Of a stretch of 64,000 nt of DNA, positions 13,301 through 38,198 are shown piece after piece. The notes below the pieces were generated by a model. The model saw only the letters and a list, made by a program, of their open reading frames with translations. It did not search any database and was not told the DNA's origin. The stretch's first letter is position 1, and each line of letters begins with the position of its first letter. Both the position numbers and the translations under genes were made by a program. The DNA is taken from positions 26,183,796 through 26,247,795 of the forward strand of contig OY747703.1 in NCBI GenBank assembly GCA_963556495.2, in the 5' to 3' direction. The DNA comes from Valencia hispanica (taxonomy: Eukaryota > Chordata > Actinopteri > Cyprinodontiformes > Valenciidae).

Positions 13301-14144
13301 CACTGATTTCTATTTTTCTTGCAGATTCAGTATTAATTTGCTTATCTTTAAATGATCTTAATTACTCCAGTTGCTTGCCAACCAGCCTGGTCAGAAAGCA
13401 GCACGAGAACCTGCAGGTGTGTTTCTACTGCCCTCAAGTGTTTAGCAGAGGAACAGAAAGCTCTAAGGAAGCTGATTGGTATTGGACATCCTGACACCAT
13501 CTATTACCCAAAGCTCTGCTCTGGGAACTGTAAGAATTGAAGCAAAAACAAGGGACTTATAAGTTTTGTACACTCAGACAGTAAGTCTCTTATAGTTTCC
13601 TCTGGAAATGGATGTGATGATGTTTTAATTTAGACCCCTGTATCCACTGCAAAGGGCCTTTCTTTTTTTCAAGAATTTCAGCATCACAGTGAGGGAGCAT
13701 GCTAAGAGAGAAGATCATTTCATTTTTCAGCCCTGGGCACTGAGGGGACTGCTTAGAGGGGGAAAAAACCTGTCTGCAGAATGACAGCTTGGAAAAGACC
13801 AAAATGTCTGTTATTTGGAAAATTATTTTAATTCTTTATAGTGCATTTCTATTTCTATAATAGGAATAATACCACAAGTATTCAGAAATGTTTTTATTGT
13901 GTCAGTGTTCTTTAAACAACTAAAGAAATAACATATAACAAACATCAGTTCTTTGATTGGGACATTTTCATTTTGGCTTGGTTAGAATTTAATAATGAGG
14001 TCTTTTTTTTACTTCTCATAAATTAGCCTTTTTTTCCCCACCTTGCATTTAGAACTGTGAAGGACAGAAAAGTGGTAATCAACTTCTCCACCATGTTTGA
14101 AGATGCAACTAGCAATGCATGTTTCCTCTGTTATTTTGGTCATA
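10337..14144. other. Non-coding with a GC-richer island near 12.3 kb
   Basis: No convincing exon. The segment 12170-12430, with CTGCTAATTAACCATTGCTT and a CpG-containing core, stands out from the AT-rich surroundings. No repeat family recognised here otherwise. Confidence 0.5.
10539..10562. repeat. T run followed by 13-G run
   Basis: TTTTTTTT is followed at once by 13 G. A run of G this long can form quadruplexes and is prone to length error in sequencing. A second G run (43232-43248) has the same look. Confidence 0.9.
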
Positions 14145-14146
14145 TA

Positions 14147-15735
14147 CAGTGGCTTGCAAAATTATTCGGCCCCCTTGAATTTTTCCGCATTTTGTCACAT
14201 TACAGCCACAAACATGAATCAATTTTATTGGAATTCCACGTGAAAGACCAAAACAAAGTGGTGTACACATGAGAAGTGGAACGAAAATCATACATGATTC
14301 CAAACATTTTTTACAAATAAATAACTGAAAAGTGGGGTGTGTGTAATTATTCAGCCCCCTGAGTCAATACTTTGTAGAACCACCGTCTGCTGCAATTCCA
14401 GCTGCCAGTCTTTTAGGGTATGTCTCTACCAGCTTTGCACATCTAGAGACTGAAATTCTTGCCCATTCTTCTTTGCAAAACAGCTCCAGCTCAGTCAGAT
14501 TAGATGGACAGCGTTTGTGAACAGCAGCTTTCAGATCTTGCCACAGATTCTTGATTGGATTTAGATCTGGACTTTGACTGGGCCATTCTAACACATGGAT
14601 ATGTTTTGTTTTAAACCATTCCATTGTTGCCCTGGCTTTATGTTTAGGGTCGTTGTCCTGCTGGAAGGTGAACCTTCGCCCCAGTCTCAAGTCTTTTGCA
14701 GACTCCAAGAGGTTTACTTCCAAGATTGCCCTGTATTTGCCTCCATCCATCTTCCTATCAACTCTGACCAGCTTCCCTGTCCCTGCTGAAGAGAAGCACC
14801 CCCAGAGCATGATGCTGCCACCACCACATTTGACAGTGGGGATGGTGTGTTCAGAGTGATGTGCAGTGTTAGTTTTCCGCCACACAAAGCGTTTTGCATT
14901 TTGTCCAAAAAGTTCCATTTTGGTCTCATCTGACCAGAGCACCTTCTTCCACATGTGTGCTGTGTCCCCCACATGGCTTGTGGCAAACTGCAAACGGGAC
15001 TTCTTATGGTTTTATTTTAACAATGGCTTTCTTCTTGCCACTCTTCCATAAAGGCCAACTTTGTGCAGTGCACCACTAATAGTTGTCCTATGGACAGATT
15101 CCCCCCACCTGAGCTGTAGATCTCTGCAGCTCGTCCAGAGTCACCATGGGCCTCTTGGCTGCATTTCTGATCAGCGCTCTCCTTGTTCGGCCTGTGAGTT
15201 TAGCTGGACGGCCTTGTCTTGGTAGGTTTACAGTTGTGCCATACTCCTTCCATTTCTGAATGATCGCTTGAACAATGCTCCGTGGGATGTTCAAGGCTTG
15301 GGAAATCTTTTTGTAGCCAAAGCCTGCTTTAAATTTCTCAATAACTTTATCCCTGACCTGTCTGGAGTGTTCTTTGGACTTCATGGTGTTGTTGCTCCCA
15401 ACATTCTCTTAGACAATCTCTGAGGCCGTCACAGGAGAGCTGTATTTGTACTGACATTAGATTACACACAGGTGCACTCTATTTAGTCATTAGCACTCAT
15501 CAGGCAATGTCTATGGGCAACTGACTGCACTCAGACCAAAGGGGGCTGAATAATTACGCACACCCCACTTTTCACTTATTTATTAGTAAAAAATGTTTGG
15601 AATCATGTATGATTTTCGTTCCACTTTGTTTTGGTCTTTTACGTGGAATTCCAATAAAATTGATTCATGTTTGTGGCTGTAATGTGACAAAACGTGGAAA
15701 AGTTCAAGGGGGCCGAATACTTTTGCAAGCCACTG
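14147..15735 (-). mobile_element. Tc1-like transposon, 1589 bp, complete ends
   Basis: Flanked by TA on both sides (14145-14146 and 15736-15737). The ends are long inverted repeats of about 215 bp beginning CAGTGGCTTGCAAAA, each with an inner copy of the AATTATTCAGCCCCCT/GGGGGCTGAATAATT site, the IR/DR layout of this superfamily. The transposase runs on the minus strand. Length and structure are normal for teleost Tc1 elements. Confidence 0.95.
14364..15384 (-). pseudogene. Tc1-like transposase, frameshifted, catalytic Glu lost
   Basis: The N-terminal DNA-binding part (15384-15088: MKSKEHSRQVRDKVIEKFKA, a paired-type helix-turn-helix, then GRPAKLTGRTRRALIR) and the catalytic part (14993-14364) are in different frames, so a frameshift lies between them. 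The first two catalytic Asp residues are present (WSDETKMELFG and FQQDNDPKHKA). The third acidic position in DLNPIKNLW has Lys where the family has Glu. The enzyme would be dead even without the frameshift. Confidence 0.9.
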
Positions 15736-15989
15736 TAGGCCTCTCTGCCATCAATCTAATCTTTAGCTCCCTCCACAGAATCTCAGGACTCTGGCTGGGC
15801 CACTCCAAAACGTTATTACTTCCAGTCAGAAAAGAAAAACATGTTGGTGAAATTAAAAGACTGCTTTAATACTAAATCTGTCAAGTGGTATAGATCATTT
15901 TGACTCGACTGTATATGTTTAAGCATCCCAAAAAATCCATTCAGAACATTTAGGTTATCCTGAGCTTCTCCTTGCACTACACATTCTCT

Positions 15990-16815
15990 TCCTACTTATT
16001 TCTACTTAGCTTCATGTTCTCTCTCTGTTTTTACTCTTTGTAGAAGCTACATATAGACTAATGTTCTGTTTAGCGGTGATACTTTCTTGGAGGGAGGCAT
16101 CAGCTGAGCTACTGTAAACAACTTAATGTTCTCCTTCTATAGATGATACATTTGACCCTGTTTTTCAGTGTTTAACCCTGTCTCTATCCTAAACAAAGCG
16201 ACTGGCTCAGTTTTCACTGTGACTAACTGTATGTGCTCTCTTTCATCCCATAGCCTTTAAAATCGTCTCATAGCTTATCTGTTTAGCTGTATTTCTCTCC
16301 TACACGAAGCTGCTAAAGGAGCTACTACTGTGATTAACTTTTCTTTAGATAGAAAGTACTCCTTTGATCAGTGCTTCTGCTTGTTTTCTATGTATGCTGT
16401 CTTCTCAAAACCTCAGTGGGTCGTTGCAGATGGCCACTCGTACTGAGCCACGTTCTGCAGGTTTCTTACCATTAAAGGGGAGTTTTCCTTTCCACTCTCA
16501 CTGCATGCTTGCTCGATACGAGGGATTGCTGCAAATTCCACGACACAAAGTAAGCGATTGTCTACTGTCGCTTCATCAAGGAGTAGTAAATGCTGCAAGT
16601 TAGTGACTCGATGCAATCTGCTGGGCTTCCTTTGAGAGAAACCTTTTAAATTAGTTTGAATAACAACCCAAACGTTATTGCTTTGTTTGATAACTGGGAT
16701 CAATTGGAATGCATGACTGACTTAAATTCTGTCTGTATGATTTGACCTTTTCTTGTAAAGTGCCTTTGAGATGACGTGTTGTGAATTGGCGCTTTATAAA
16801 TGAACTGAATCGAAC
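15990..16815 (+). repeat. Probable interspersed repeat ending in GCTTTATAAATGAACTGAAT
   Basis: The 3' part (AAAGTGCCTTTGAGATGACG, TGTTGTGAATTGGCGCTTTA, then ATAAATGAACTGAATCGAA) is a very common teleost repeat end with a short-word tail. The upstream 700 bp has the same composition and no coding frame. Family not named. Confidence 0.5.
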
Positions 16816-19629
16816 CTAAGATTTTTAGGATTCTCAAGTGTTCCGCAAATCTTTTCGGTCCCAGACTGACTCAGGGAGAACAGCTTTTACGGTCCTGCTT
16901 TACATGATAATATAAACCTGTGTTGTTTTATCAAATTAATATTAATTCGTTCTACAAAAATATTGAGCACACAACCAAGCTGTAAAAGTTCCCTCCCTTT
17001 GCCTCTTTCTACTAAAACTGGTCCAACAGCAATCTCGTTATTTCAGTATTAATGGGTTTTGTTTGGAGAGCTCCACATCTCCTCCTCAGCAGCAGAGCTC
17101 TGAAACCTTCAGGGGAATCTAAGCTGACATATGGTGAAGACAGATGAAGACATGCTGGAGGCTGCCAGGCTGTGGACCCCAGTTTCCAGATGCACACTCA
17201 CATATTGTCTTCTGACGCTCTATCTTTGCAGCAGAAACCCAGAGTCCTGGAGGGTTTTTTTCTATTTCAGGGTTTCATACTTTTTCAGACTAACTAGTTT
17301 TTAGTTTTTATAGCATTCAGAAAATTTGATTGAAACATTAAAACATACATATCTTGATTAGTTGTCAGGTTTTAACTGAAGGATTCACACATCCTGAAAC
17401 AGTACAATATAAAACTAGCTTCCCATTTTCTGTGGTAAAAAATAATTTCTGAGCCTTTCTGGCATTTGGACTCACCTAGATCAGTTTTAAAAATCTCTAT
17501 CATTCTAGGTTCAATAATGATCTAAGTATTCTTCTCAAAATGCAGGCTCTTTAAAGCACTTTTTAAGTTTGTGAATTTTGGTACCTAAATGTGATTATAA
17601 AAATGAAAGATTTAGTGCTTTAGCATTTTAAATAGACATGTTTAAGAACCACAACCCCTGTTGAACTTGTTTTTGAAATTGTCTAGAGCTCAACAAATAG
17701 TAAAACTGCAGGATTTTCGTCCATGATGGCAGTGTGTTACTATGGTAACTTTTAAGATTTTGGTCCCTGATCTCTTCAGGAAATTGACCAAGCCCCCCTG
17801 TGGAGTTCTGGGCTGATCCCTCACCTTTCTTATTGACACCCTACAAAGCAAGATGGAGTCCCCACTCAATGGACAGTTATTTAGAGTTTCTATGTTCTAA
17901 TAACGTGCCAGCAGTTGTTGCCTTCTCATCGAACTGTTTGCCTATTATCCTGCAATAGGTTCTGCATCCCAGTTTTGTGCATGTCTACAACTTTGTCCCT
18001 GGTGTCCTTAGACAGCTCTTTGGTTGTATCCATCGTGGAGAGATTAGAGTCTGAGAGAGTGAACGTGTGGTTACATGTCATACAGGTAACGAGTTAAAAC
18101 AGTTGCAATTAACAGAGGTAATGAGTGGAAGATAGGAAGGTTTCAAATATTTCATGCAAAAAAAACAAGCAAATTAACTTTTATTTTCAATTTTTTTTTA
18201 GATACTCTCACAGTTGAGGTGCCTCTATGATGAAAATTACAGACCTTTTTTTTGTAAGGTCAACTTAACACAGTGATTCAAATGCCTTTTTTTCCTTGTC
18301 GACATGCTAATACATGAAAAATAATTTCATTCAAAATATGAGAAGGCGCTGGAAGCAAATTTCAGAGCATTATCACCCAAAGTAGGCAGACCTTTATATC
18401 ATTTAACATGTTTGAAATATAATGCATATTTCATTTTATAACTGAAAAAACTTCTAATTGAATTTAATGCCCCTACTAATACCCATAGCACTAAAGCACC
18501 TTTGGACTTCTCTACATTTTGCTGATTCTTTCATCTGGCATCTGGCTTCATGTTAATCATCTTCAAAACAACAGTATTCTAGTTTATTATAACTTAAGGA
18601 CAAGTTTAAGATTTTTAAGCAGAATTCATTGATTTAGGTTGTCACTAGGCAGCAGTTTTCATTTAGTTACCAACACCTTTCTAAATAGGCTTTTATTTCA
18701 AAAGGCACAGGCACTTTTAATCAAAATGCTAAAATTAAGAGATTGAATTGATTTTGGAACTTTATATGGAAAGCTGCACAGTAGCGAGACATTTGACCTT
18801 TTTCTTCATCTGTACAAAATAAAAGTAAAAAAAAAAAAAAAAAAAAAAGTATAAAACTCATACTTCACCATAACATGAACCTACACTCCATCCCTTCGTT
18901 CTCACTGATAAGAGGCTTTAAATCACTCTGAGCTTATTTTCCCAAACCTTTAACAAGAGAGACGAACAAGTTGTTTTTCCTTTACAAGGTAGCGCTTAAG
19001 TGCAGTAAGACCACGAGGGAGGCCATCTGTTTGTGAGCTTTTAGCGCCGAAGCATTTGGACAGAACTGTTACATTAGCAGGCTGTTACTGCTTCCCCCCT
19101 CAGCCTAATGCAAGGTCAGTAACCAGCATACAACAGGTTGGGGAAAAGACAAAATACACCAAGGATTGCAGAAAAGGTCACAGTGGTGAGACGATTTCAG
19201 AGCAAAGAAGTGAAGGCTCTTTTTACAAGCGATTAACAAGAAAAGGGAAGAGGCAACTGCTTTTAATAGACACTGGGGGGAAGAAAAGCTACAAAAACGA
19301 GTGTTCAGTCTACACACCGTTAAGATTATAGTATTTATTGATGGGACCCTTAAAGGTTACTCAGTCCAGTCACAAAATTCTGCCACTTTTGGAATGCTTT
19401 TCTCATTGCATGAAAGCCTTTTCTTTTGGAAACCCTCCACTAAAACTGTTGGCCAGCTCAACAACTAAATTAGCCCCTAATATCCTAAAACAAGCTTTCA
19501 TTTAAAATGTTTTACTTTTACTTCATAATCAGTTGTTGCAGCCTAAAGATCTTGCTGCAATGTTTCCAAAATCCATCAACAATGTTAGTGCACATGTGTA
19601 CTTTTAAACGATTGAAATAAGGCACAAGA
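16816..19629. other. Non-coding, downstream of rps15a
   Basis: No coding frame or known repeat recognised apart from an A run at 18829-18848. A short stretch near 17690-18090 resembles antisense Tc1-element text (around GTGTCCTTAGACAGCTCTTT) and may be an old relic. Confidence 0.45.
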
Positions 19630-31440
<11,811 letters not shown>

Positions 31441-32454
31441 AGAAAGAAACGGTGGTGCATTATGGGAAATATATTCAAGACCTTTTTAATAGACGTGATT
31501 ACCCAAAACATCACGACTTTACTGCCTTTTCCTGCGTTATAAGTCAGACACAGAGAATATTTCAAATTTTAATCAATAACCGAAATGTGATCAAATGCAT
31601 TTGTTCATTTCATGTACGTTTAATCTTTTCAAGACACCGCCCCCTAGAGGATAGAAGGACTAACGGGAATATTGGTTATCCATCGATTTGCTTTTAGCTG
31701 AAACAAAAATATAAATATTATTCCTAAAAAGATAGCAAGCTGACATTGAAAAGATATTGATTTTGTATCTGAATCATCAGAATGGTTGACATTGAAATCT
31801 TGATCCAAAATAGATGTTTAATCACCCTTGCAGAAAACCGATCAATCGAACAGAGATCCTCATGATTTATGGGGCATAGATGGTATTCAAAAGTCATTGA
31901 TTTTGTGTTGACCGGGAAATTTATAGTTGACCGCGAAAGATGATCACAAAGTCAATGATTTTTAGTTGACCGGGAAACCATCGTCTTGGAGATCGGCCGG
32001 CGCACAGCAGCCCCTCTTATTCTGAATACATTTCAGGAAAGCACTTCGATCTAATCTTTGGATATTGATCTGCACTACACAGTTAAATGTATTGTTTATA
32101 TGTATGTTACATAACCTAGATACTGTCATAGCTTAATTCAAGCAGTATTGACTTGATAATAATGTCAAAAACGTAACTTTAGCGAGTTTGCTCTAGGCTT
32201 CATGAAGTCAGTTAGCTAGCAATGCTTTGTTTACTGCTTAATTCCTAGACAGTCAACGCTTTTGTCAAACGACGTATAAATAAAAAGATGTCAAACGTAC
32301 CATTACGCCATCTCGAACAACACGGTCTTTTTACATAAAAGGTCCAGTTAATGTACTCCAATTAAATAGTACACAAGTTTTTATGTCCACAATCCTCCTT
32401 ACTGCCAGATGTCTTTTGTTTGAAAAAGTTAAGTCTAAACAAATCAAAACAAAA

Positions 32455-35400
32455 GCTGGGAGTTATAATCCATCTATCCAAGATGGCGCCGCGAATGGAT
32501 GCCCTGGTACTTCAGTACGTTATTTCCATATTGTTTTGTGCGTAATTTGTGTTTCTGGTCACTCCTCTGGGTATTCTTACTCCAGAGAAGAGCTCCTTAA
32601 CTACAGGACTACAACGCCTGTGGATTTATTTCCAGTATTTGTCGCATCTGCGGCGGATTTACTACAAACTCTGATCATAAAAGTGAGACTCCGAAGGAGA
32701 GGAAAGCGAGCTGGCGCGCTCGTGCGTCTGAGGAGACGCGGACTTCGGACTGCTCTACCTGGGATCTTCCTCTGCAACGTACGCTTACTGCGGAATAAAA
32801 TGGACAAACTGGCCCTGATGAGAAGCATGAACAGAGACGTTGCCTCATCTTGTGTCTTATGTTTTACGGAGTCGTGGCTCTGTGAGGACGTCCCGGACTG
32901 CGCGCTCCAGCTGGAGGGCTTTCATCTGCTCCGCGCGGACCGGCAGGCCACTCTCTCCGGTAAGACTAGAGGTGGAGGCGTCTGCTTCTACATTAATAGT
33001 GGCTGGTGTACAGATGTGACAGTGATGTGCTCAGCACTGCTCTCCCTCTCTGGAATATCTTTTCATTCACTGCAAAACGTTTTATTCTCCGCGGGAGTTC
33101 GCTTCATTCATTCTGGCCGCTGTTTACATCCCGCCAGACGCGGACGTGCGCGCAGCTCAGTGCGCCCTCGCGGAGCAGATACTGCACATGGAGCGGATTT
33201 ATCCGGACTCTCTGATTATTGCTCTTGGAGACTTTAATAAAGCCAATCTGAGAGAGGAACTTCCCAAATACAAACAATATATTAAATGCCCGACCAGAGA
33301 GGAGAAGACACTGGATCACTGTTACAGCACGATAAGCGGGGCCTTATCACGCAGTGCCCCGCGCTGCACTCGGACTTTCGGATCATGTGATGATCCATCT
33401 GATCCCCGCGTGCAGACAGAGGCTGAAGCTCTCCAAACCTGTCGTGAGGACTAAAAAACTGTGGAGCAACGAGGCTGTGGAGGAGCTTCGCACGTGTTTA
33501 GTAACTACAGACTGGGACACAATGACAGCTTGGATGAGTTTACGGATACTGTCACCTCCTATATACACTTCTGCGAGGACAACATTGTGCCATCACGCAC
33601 CAGGGTGAGTTATAATAATGACAAACCCTGGTTTACTCCTAAACTCAAACAGCTGTGGTTAGAAAAGAGAAAGGCATTCAGAAGCGGAGACAGGGACTGC
33701 TACAGAGAGGCCAAGTACAGGTTCAGTAAAGAAGTGAACACTGCTAAACACCAGCACTCTGAGAATAATCAGCAGCAGATCTCAGAGAAAGACTTGGCCT
33801 CTGTGTGGAAAAGTTTTAGGATCATTACCAACTACAAGCCTAAAACTCCCCACTCCACTGATGACTTGCTGTTGGCCAACACCCTCTACGACTTTTACTG
33901 CCGTTTTGACCAGCCACCAAGCAGCCCTCACACCTCCACCTGTCCCACCTCCACCAGTCCCAACAAAAGAGACACTTTGGACACTCATCCCCCCACCCCC
34001 ACCACAGAGCAATTAACACCATCAAAGACTTCACCCACAGCAACCCCCTCCTCACCCCTCACCTATGAGGAACTCACCTATGATCAACTCCAACTAAAAC
34101 CCTTCATATTCATGAAGCAGATGTGAGGAAACAGTTTAAGAGCCTAAATGCTAGAAAAGCTCACGGCCCAGACGGTGTGTCTCCTGCCACTCTCAGACAC
34201 CGTGCAAATGAGTTGGCCCCAGTGTTCTCTGGCATTTTCAACACCTCACTGCAACCTCCACCATAGTCCATGTCCCCAAGAAGCCAGGGATCACTGGACT
34301 TAATGACTACAGACCTGTGGCTCTGACATCTGTGGTCATGAAGTCATTTGAGCGCCTGGTTCTGTCCTATCTCAAAACCCTCACGGCCCCCATCCTGGAC
34401 CCTCTGCAGTTTGCCTACAGAGCCAACAGGTCTGTAGATGATGCCATCAACATAGCTCTTCACTTCATCCTGCAGCATCTGGACTTCCCGGGAACCTACG
34501 CCGGGATCCTGTTTGTGGACTTCAGCTCTGCCTTCAACACCATCCTCCCAGACCTTCTCCGAGGCAAGCTATCCCAGATGAACGTGCCTGATCCCATCTG
34601 CAGGTGGATCACTGACTTCCTGACGGACAGGAAGCAGCATGTGAGGCTGGGGAAGAATGTCGCGGACTCTCGGACCATCAGCACCGGCTCCCCTCAGGGC
34701 TGTGTTCTTTCTCCTCTGCTCTTCTCCCTGTACACCAACTGCTGCACCCTCCAACCACCAGTCTGTCAAACTAATTAAGTTTGCAGATGACACCACCGTT
34801 ATTGGACTCATATCGGACGGGGATGAGATAGCCTGAAGGATGGAGACTGAACGTCTGGTGTCCTGGTGCAGCCACAACAACCTGGTGCTGAACGCCCAGA
34901 AGACAGTGGAGATTATTGTGGACTTTAGGAAGCACACAGCTCCACTCCCCCCCCCCATCGTCCTGACTGACACCCCCATCACCACTGTGGACACTCATTC
35001 CGCTTCCTGGGTACCACCATCACCTCGGTCATAAGAAGGCCCAGCACAGGATGTACTTCCTGAGGCAGCTGAAGAAATTCAACCTGCCAACACGGATGAT
35101 GATGCAGTTCTACACTGCAATCATCGAGTCCATCCTCACCTCCTCCATCACTGTGTGGTATGCTGGCGCCACCATCAGGGACAAACAGAGACTGCAGCGT
35201 GTGCTTCTCTGCTGAGAAGGTGATTGGCTGCAGACTCCCATCTCTGCAGGACCTGTACACCTCCAGGACACTTGGGCGTGCAGGTCGGATCACAGCCGAC
35301 CCTTCTCACCCTGGACACAGACTGTTTGACCTGCTCCCCTCAGGCAGGAGGCTCCGGTCCATTCGGACCAGAACCTCTCGCCATAAGAACAGTTTCTTCC

Positions 35401-35665
35401 CCTCTGCTGTTGGACTCATGAACAATAACCCTAAGACTGTTCCCACCACCCGCTCAGTTACATGAGCCATATTGTGGCTTTTTGCACCTGTCTGATTTGC
35501 ACCGATCGTTACCTGCACTCATGTATATAACAATCTGTTTAGCATATTATATTTTTATTTAAGTGTTTGTCTGTTTGTTCTTGTATGTTTGCACAAGGCA
35601 CCGCAGCAATTTCCTAATGTTGTAAACCTACCCAACATTTGGCAATAAAACCCTTTCTGATTCTG
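32455..35665 (+). mobile_element. L2/CR1-superfamily LINE, near full length but decayed
   Basis: Starts near an AAGATGGCGCCGCG segment typical of LINE 5' ends. The first frames encode an endonuclease (CNVRLLRNKMDKLALM, CFTESWL, GGGVCFYIN, and IIALGDFNKANLREE in another frame). A linker (33461-34126) and a reverse transcriptase follow, with [11 protein letters not shown] (motif A, near 34515), [18 protein letters not shown] (motif B) and FADDTTVIGL (catalytic Asp pair, near 34785). The C-terminal part has HPGHRLFDLLPSGRR and FFPSAVGLMNN. It ends in a TTCTGATTCTGATG tail at about 35665. Several frameshifts split the two functions (near 33130, 33450, 34130, 34260, 34745 and 35010), so it cannot move by itself. 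It lies inside the left part of the DUF4806 element. Confidence 0.85.
34317..34778 (+). pseudogene. LINE reverse transcriptase core
   Basis: The longest intact frame of the LINE's reverse transcriptase, covering fingers and palm: [31 protein letters not shown] with the first catalytic Asp, and [19 protein letters not shown] small deletion just after LYTN shifts the frame, so the FADD box falls in a different frame. The enzyme is therefore broken between motifs B and C. Confidence 0.8.
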
Positions 35666-35829
35666 ATGTATTGGCATGCTAATAACCAACATATTGTGAG
35701 CGAGGCTGAAGTTGGTTTCCGCTTCTAGCTTCCGAATCGGGAAATGGCTAAAGGGCAACTACACCAAATTTATCTCTACTCTGAGGGTCTTTACTATGCT
35801 TTATATTGAAAACTACAATACTTAAACAT

Positions 35830-36660
35830 TTCAGACCTGGACTAGATTATTCTACACTAATAGCAGAACAATTAAAAACATCTCTGGGATTTGTGAAACT
35901 TTTTTCTGATTAGTAAAATTTCAATAAAGGCAGATTTCAGTAGTTTTTCTGCATCTAGACTAGAACAGCTAGATTCTTAAAACCTGCACTAGATTTTATA
36001 CTAATCAGAGAATATTTTAAACCTACTTTGTGATTTGTCAAAGTTATATTTCATTTGTGAAACTACAATAAATAGACATAGTATTTTTCTTTATTTGTCT
36101 TAATTTTTAGACAACTGAAGAACTGGTCCAGCTCAGGTAGGATAAAAACTAGACTCTTGAAACCTGAACTTATTTTACACTAATTGCAGAAATTGCAGAA
36201 AGTTTAATACCCAGTTTGTGATTTGTGAAATCTATATGTAATGTCATTTTTTTCCCCCACAAAGTTTTCTCAGAGTAACCTCAAAAAGTAAGATTTTGCT
36301 ACAGGAAAACATGACACAGTATGCTGGCCCTTTGAAAGCTGTTCATAAAACATAAAAGAAAAAAATATACAAACATGTTTCTTCATTGAATCAAATATAG
36401 GTTTCACAAATGCCATTGATGGTTTTAATTGTTCTTCTATTAATGTAGAATAATCTAATACAGGTTTGAAATGTCTAGGTTAGCCTATATAATTTTTGAG
36501 CTACGGCTAAGCTACTGCAAATGCACGAAAAGTACTGAAAATCTGCCTTTATTGAAGTTTCACAAAGCACATAAAGGTTTCACACATCCCAGAGTTGGTT
36601 TTAACTGTTTTTCCATTAGTGTAGAACTATCTAGTCCAGGTCTGAAACAAAATACACCAT
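35830..36660. repeat. Array of inverted and direct ~70-130-bp repeats
   Basis: A unit reading from CAGACCTGGACTAGATTATT through TCTGGGATTTGTGAAAC (about 35838-35907) recurs in direct orientation around 35955-36050 and 36150-36230. It then recurs in inverted orientation around 36405-36475 and 36570-36655. The last copy is roughly 80% identical to the reverse complement of the first. Each unit carries CACTAAT, TTTGTGAAAC and ACTACAATA words. No coding capacity is seen. It could be a foldback element or part of the surrounding transposon. Confidence 0.6.
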
Positions 36661-37192
36661 GCAGGAAGCTGTAGTGGTAATGAGAATTATGAAACAGTTT
36701 TATTTGTTTCCAAATATATTTTTTTATGTATTTTTTTATTTGTTTATTCATGCATATATTTATTGTCAGTTTTGGGAGGGGTGTTCCTCCTGAACACTGC
36801 ATGGATGTAGTTTATTATTGATGACTGCCAGTGTGTAAGTGCCATGAACTGCACTTCTGGCCACTTTCTGGCTACTGTAATTGGGTATTACAAAACCGAG
36901 TGATAATAATGTAGCTAATAGTATTAAACAAGCAGCAGCATTTTATTTATTACCCCACGTGGGTCACTGTAATATTTGGTTTTGCTACATAATTAAAAGA
37001 AATCAAATAATATGACATAACATACTGTTATGAGCTTTGTTGTACACGTGAGTTAAATGCTGTTTGTTGACACTGTATTCTCCCTTTTTGTCCTGTTTAC
37101 CCAGATTATACATTGCTTATCTACTAAGAGCAAGTGTCAGACATACTCAAGTGATCACCCCCCCATTTCTGAATTGGTACACCACTTCCAAA

Positions 37193-38104
37193 ATGGCATC
37201 ACGTTGGTCAAAGAGGCGCAAAATTAGGTCAAGTCTTAAGGCCACAGAGTCTGACATACTGCAGACGTTTGAGGAGAGGTTTAGTTGTTCAAATATGGAA
37301 GGAGACATGGCCAGAATAGAAGATACTGCCTGCCCGAGTGTAGTGATAGACTCAGATGTGTCAGTCTCTAGCCCTTCAGATCCAGAGGTACTAGTCGCAC
37401 TTACTGCACTTTTGAGTATTTTGCGTGTGTTTTACCCAAAATTGCCCAAAGATGCTCGGACAGTTCTTAAGACGCAAGGTGAAATACCAACTAGGAAGAT
37501 GGAAGGCGGGGAATATCACCACTTTGGGTTAGCCACAGGGCTAATCTCAAGACTAAAATCTTTGACCCTGCCTGTTAACACTGTGTGGATGCAGTTCAAT
37601 GTAGATGGACTGCCATTGTTTAAGAGCAGTAGACTACAGTTCTGGCCAATTCTTGCAACAGTTAATGTGGATTACACCAGATCGCCATTTCTTGTTGGCC
37701 TATTTTGCAGTTATAGTAAGCCAAAAAGTTTGTTTGAGTTTTTGGGGCCATTCATCGCAGACCTGAAGGATATTTTAGAGAAAGGTATCTGCCACAATGA
37801 GCAGCAGATATTAGTTAAAGTGAGTTCGTTTGTGTGTAATGCCACTGCCCGAGCATTTCTAATAATATATAATATTGATAAATGCATTCAAGTGGGTGAA
37901 TGGCAAGGCAAAATAGTCTTTGCAGAAGTTAATGCAAAACTGAGAACTGATGAAGACTTTAACTCAATGGCTGATGAGGACCACCACTTGAATCAAACAC
38001 TGTCTCCCCTAGCTTCTGTGGTGAAAATGCTTACCATGTTTCCCGCAGACTACATGCACTTGTGTTGTCTTGGAGTTATGTTTGCACAAAGTACATACTT
38101 ATAG
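37193..38104 (+). pseudogene. Transposase-like protein fragment, CMC/EnSpm-like
   Basis: An open frame of 303 codons from ATG 37193; the frame is open upstream to 37064, but MASRWSKRRKIRS looks like the natural start. Landmarks are YHHFGLATGLISRLKSL, WMQFNVDGLPLF (first acidic residue), SFVCNATARAF and FPADYMHLCCLGVM. These resemble a class of animal DDE-type transposases that I associate with CMC/EnSpm-like elements. The frame stops right after LGVM, where relatives continue for several hundred residues, so the C-terminal part is gone. Two more signs of decay: the motif usually read as VCDAPARAF has Asn for Asp, and the Cys/His segment after it is shortened (FLIIYNIDKC). It is therefore most likely inactive. 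The DUF4806 gene starts about 95 bases downstream on the same strand. Confidence 0.65.
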
Positions 38105-38198
38105 TAACTGAAGGTGAAAACAGTATTTATATTTAGTTTTTTTTTCTTTATAGAGCAAATCAAATCTATGCTCAAGAAGAATATGACCTGGAAAGCCA

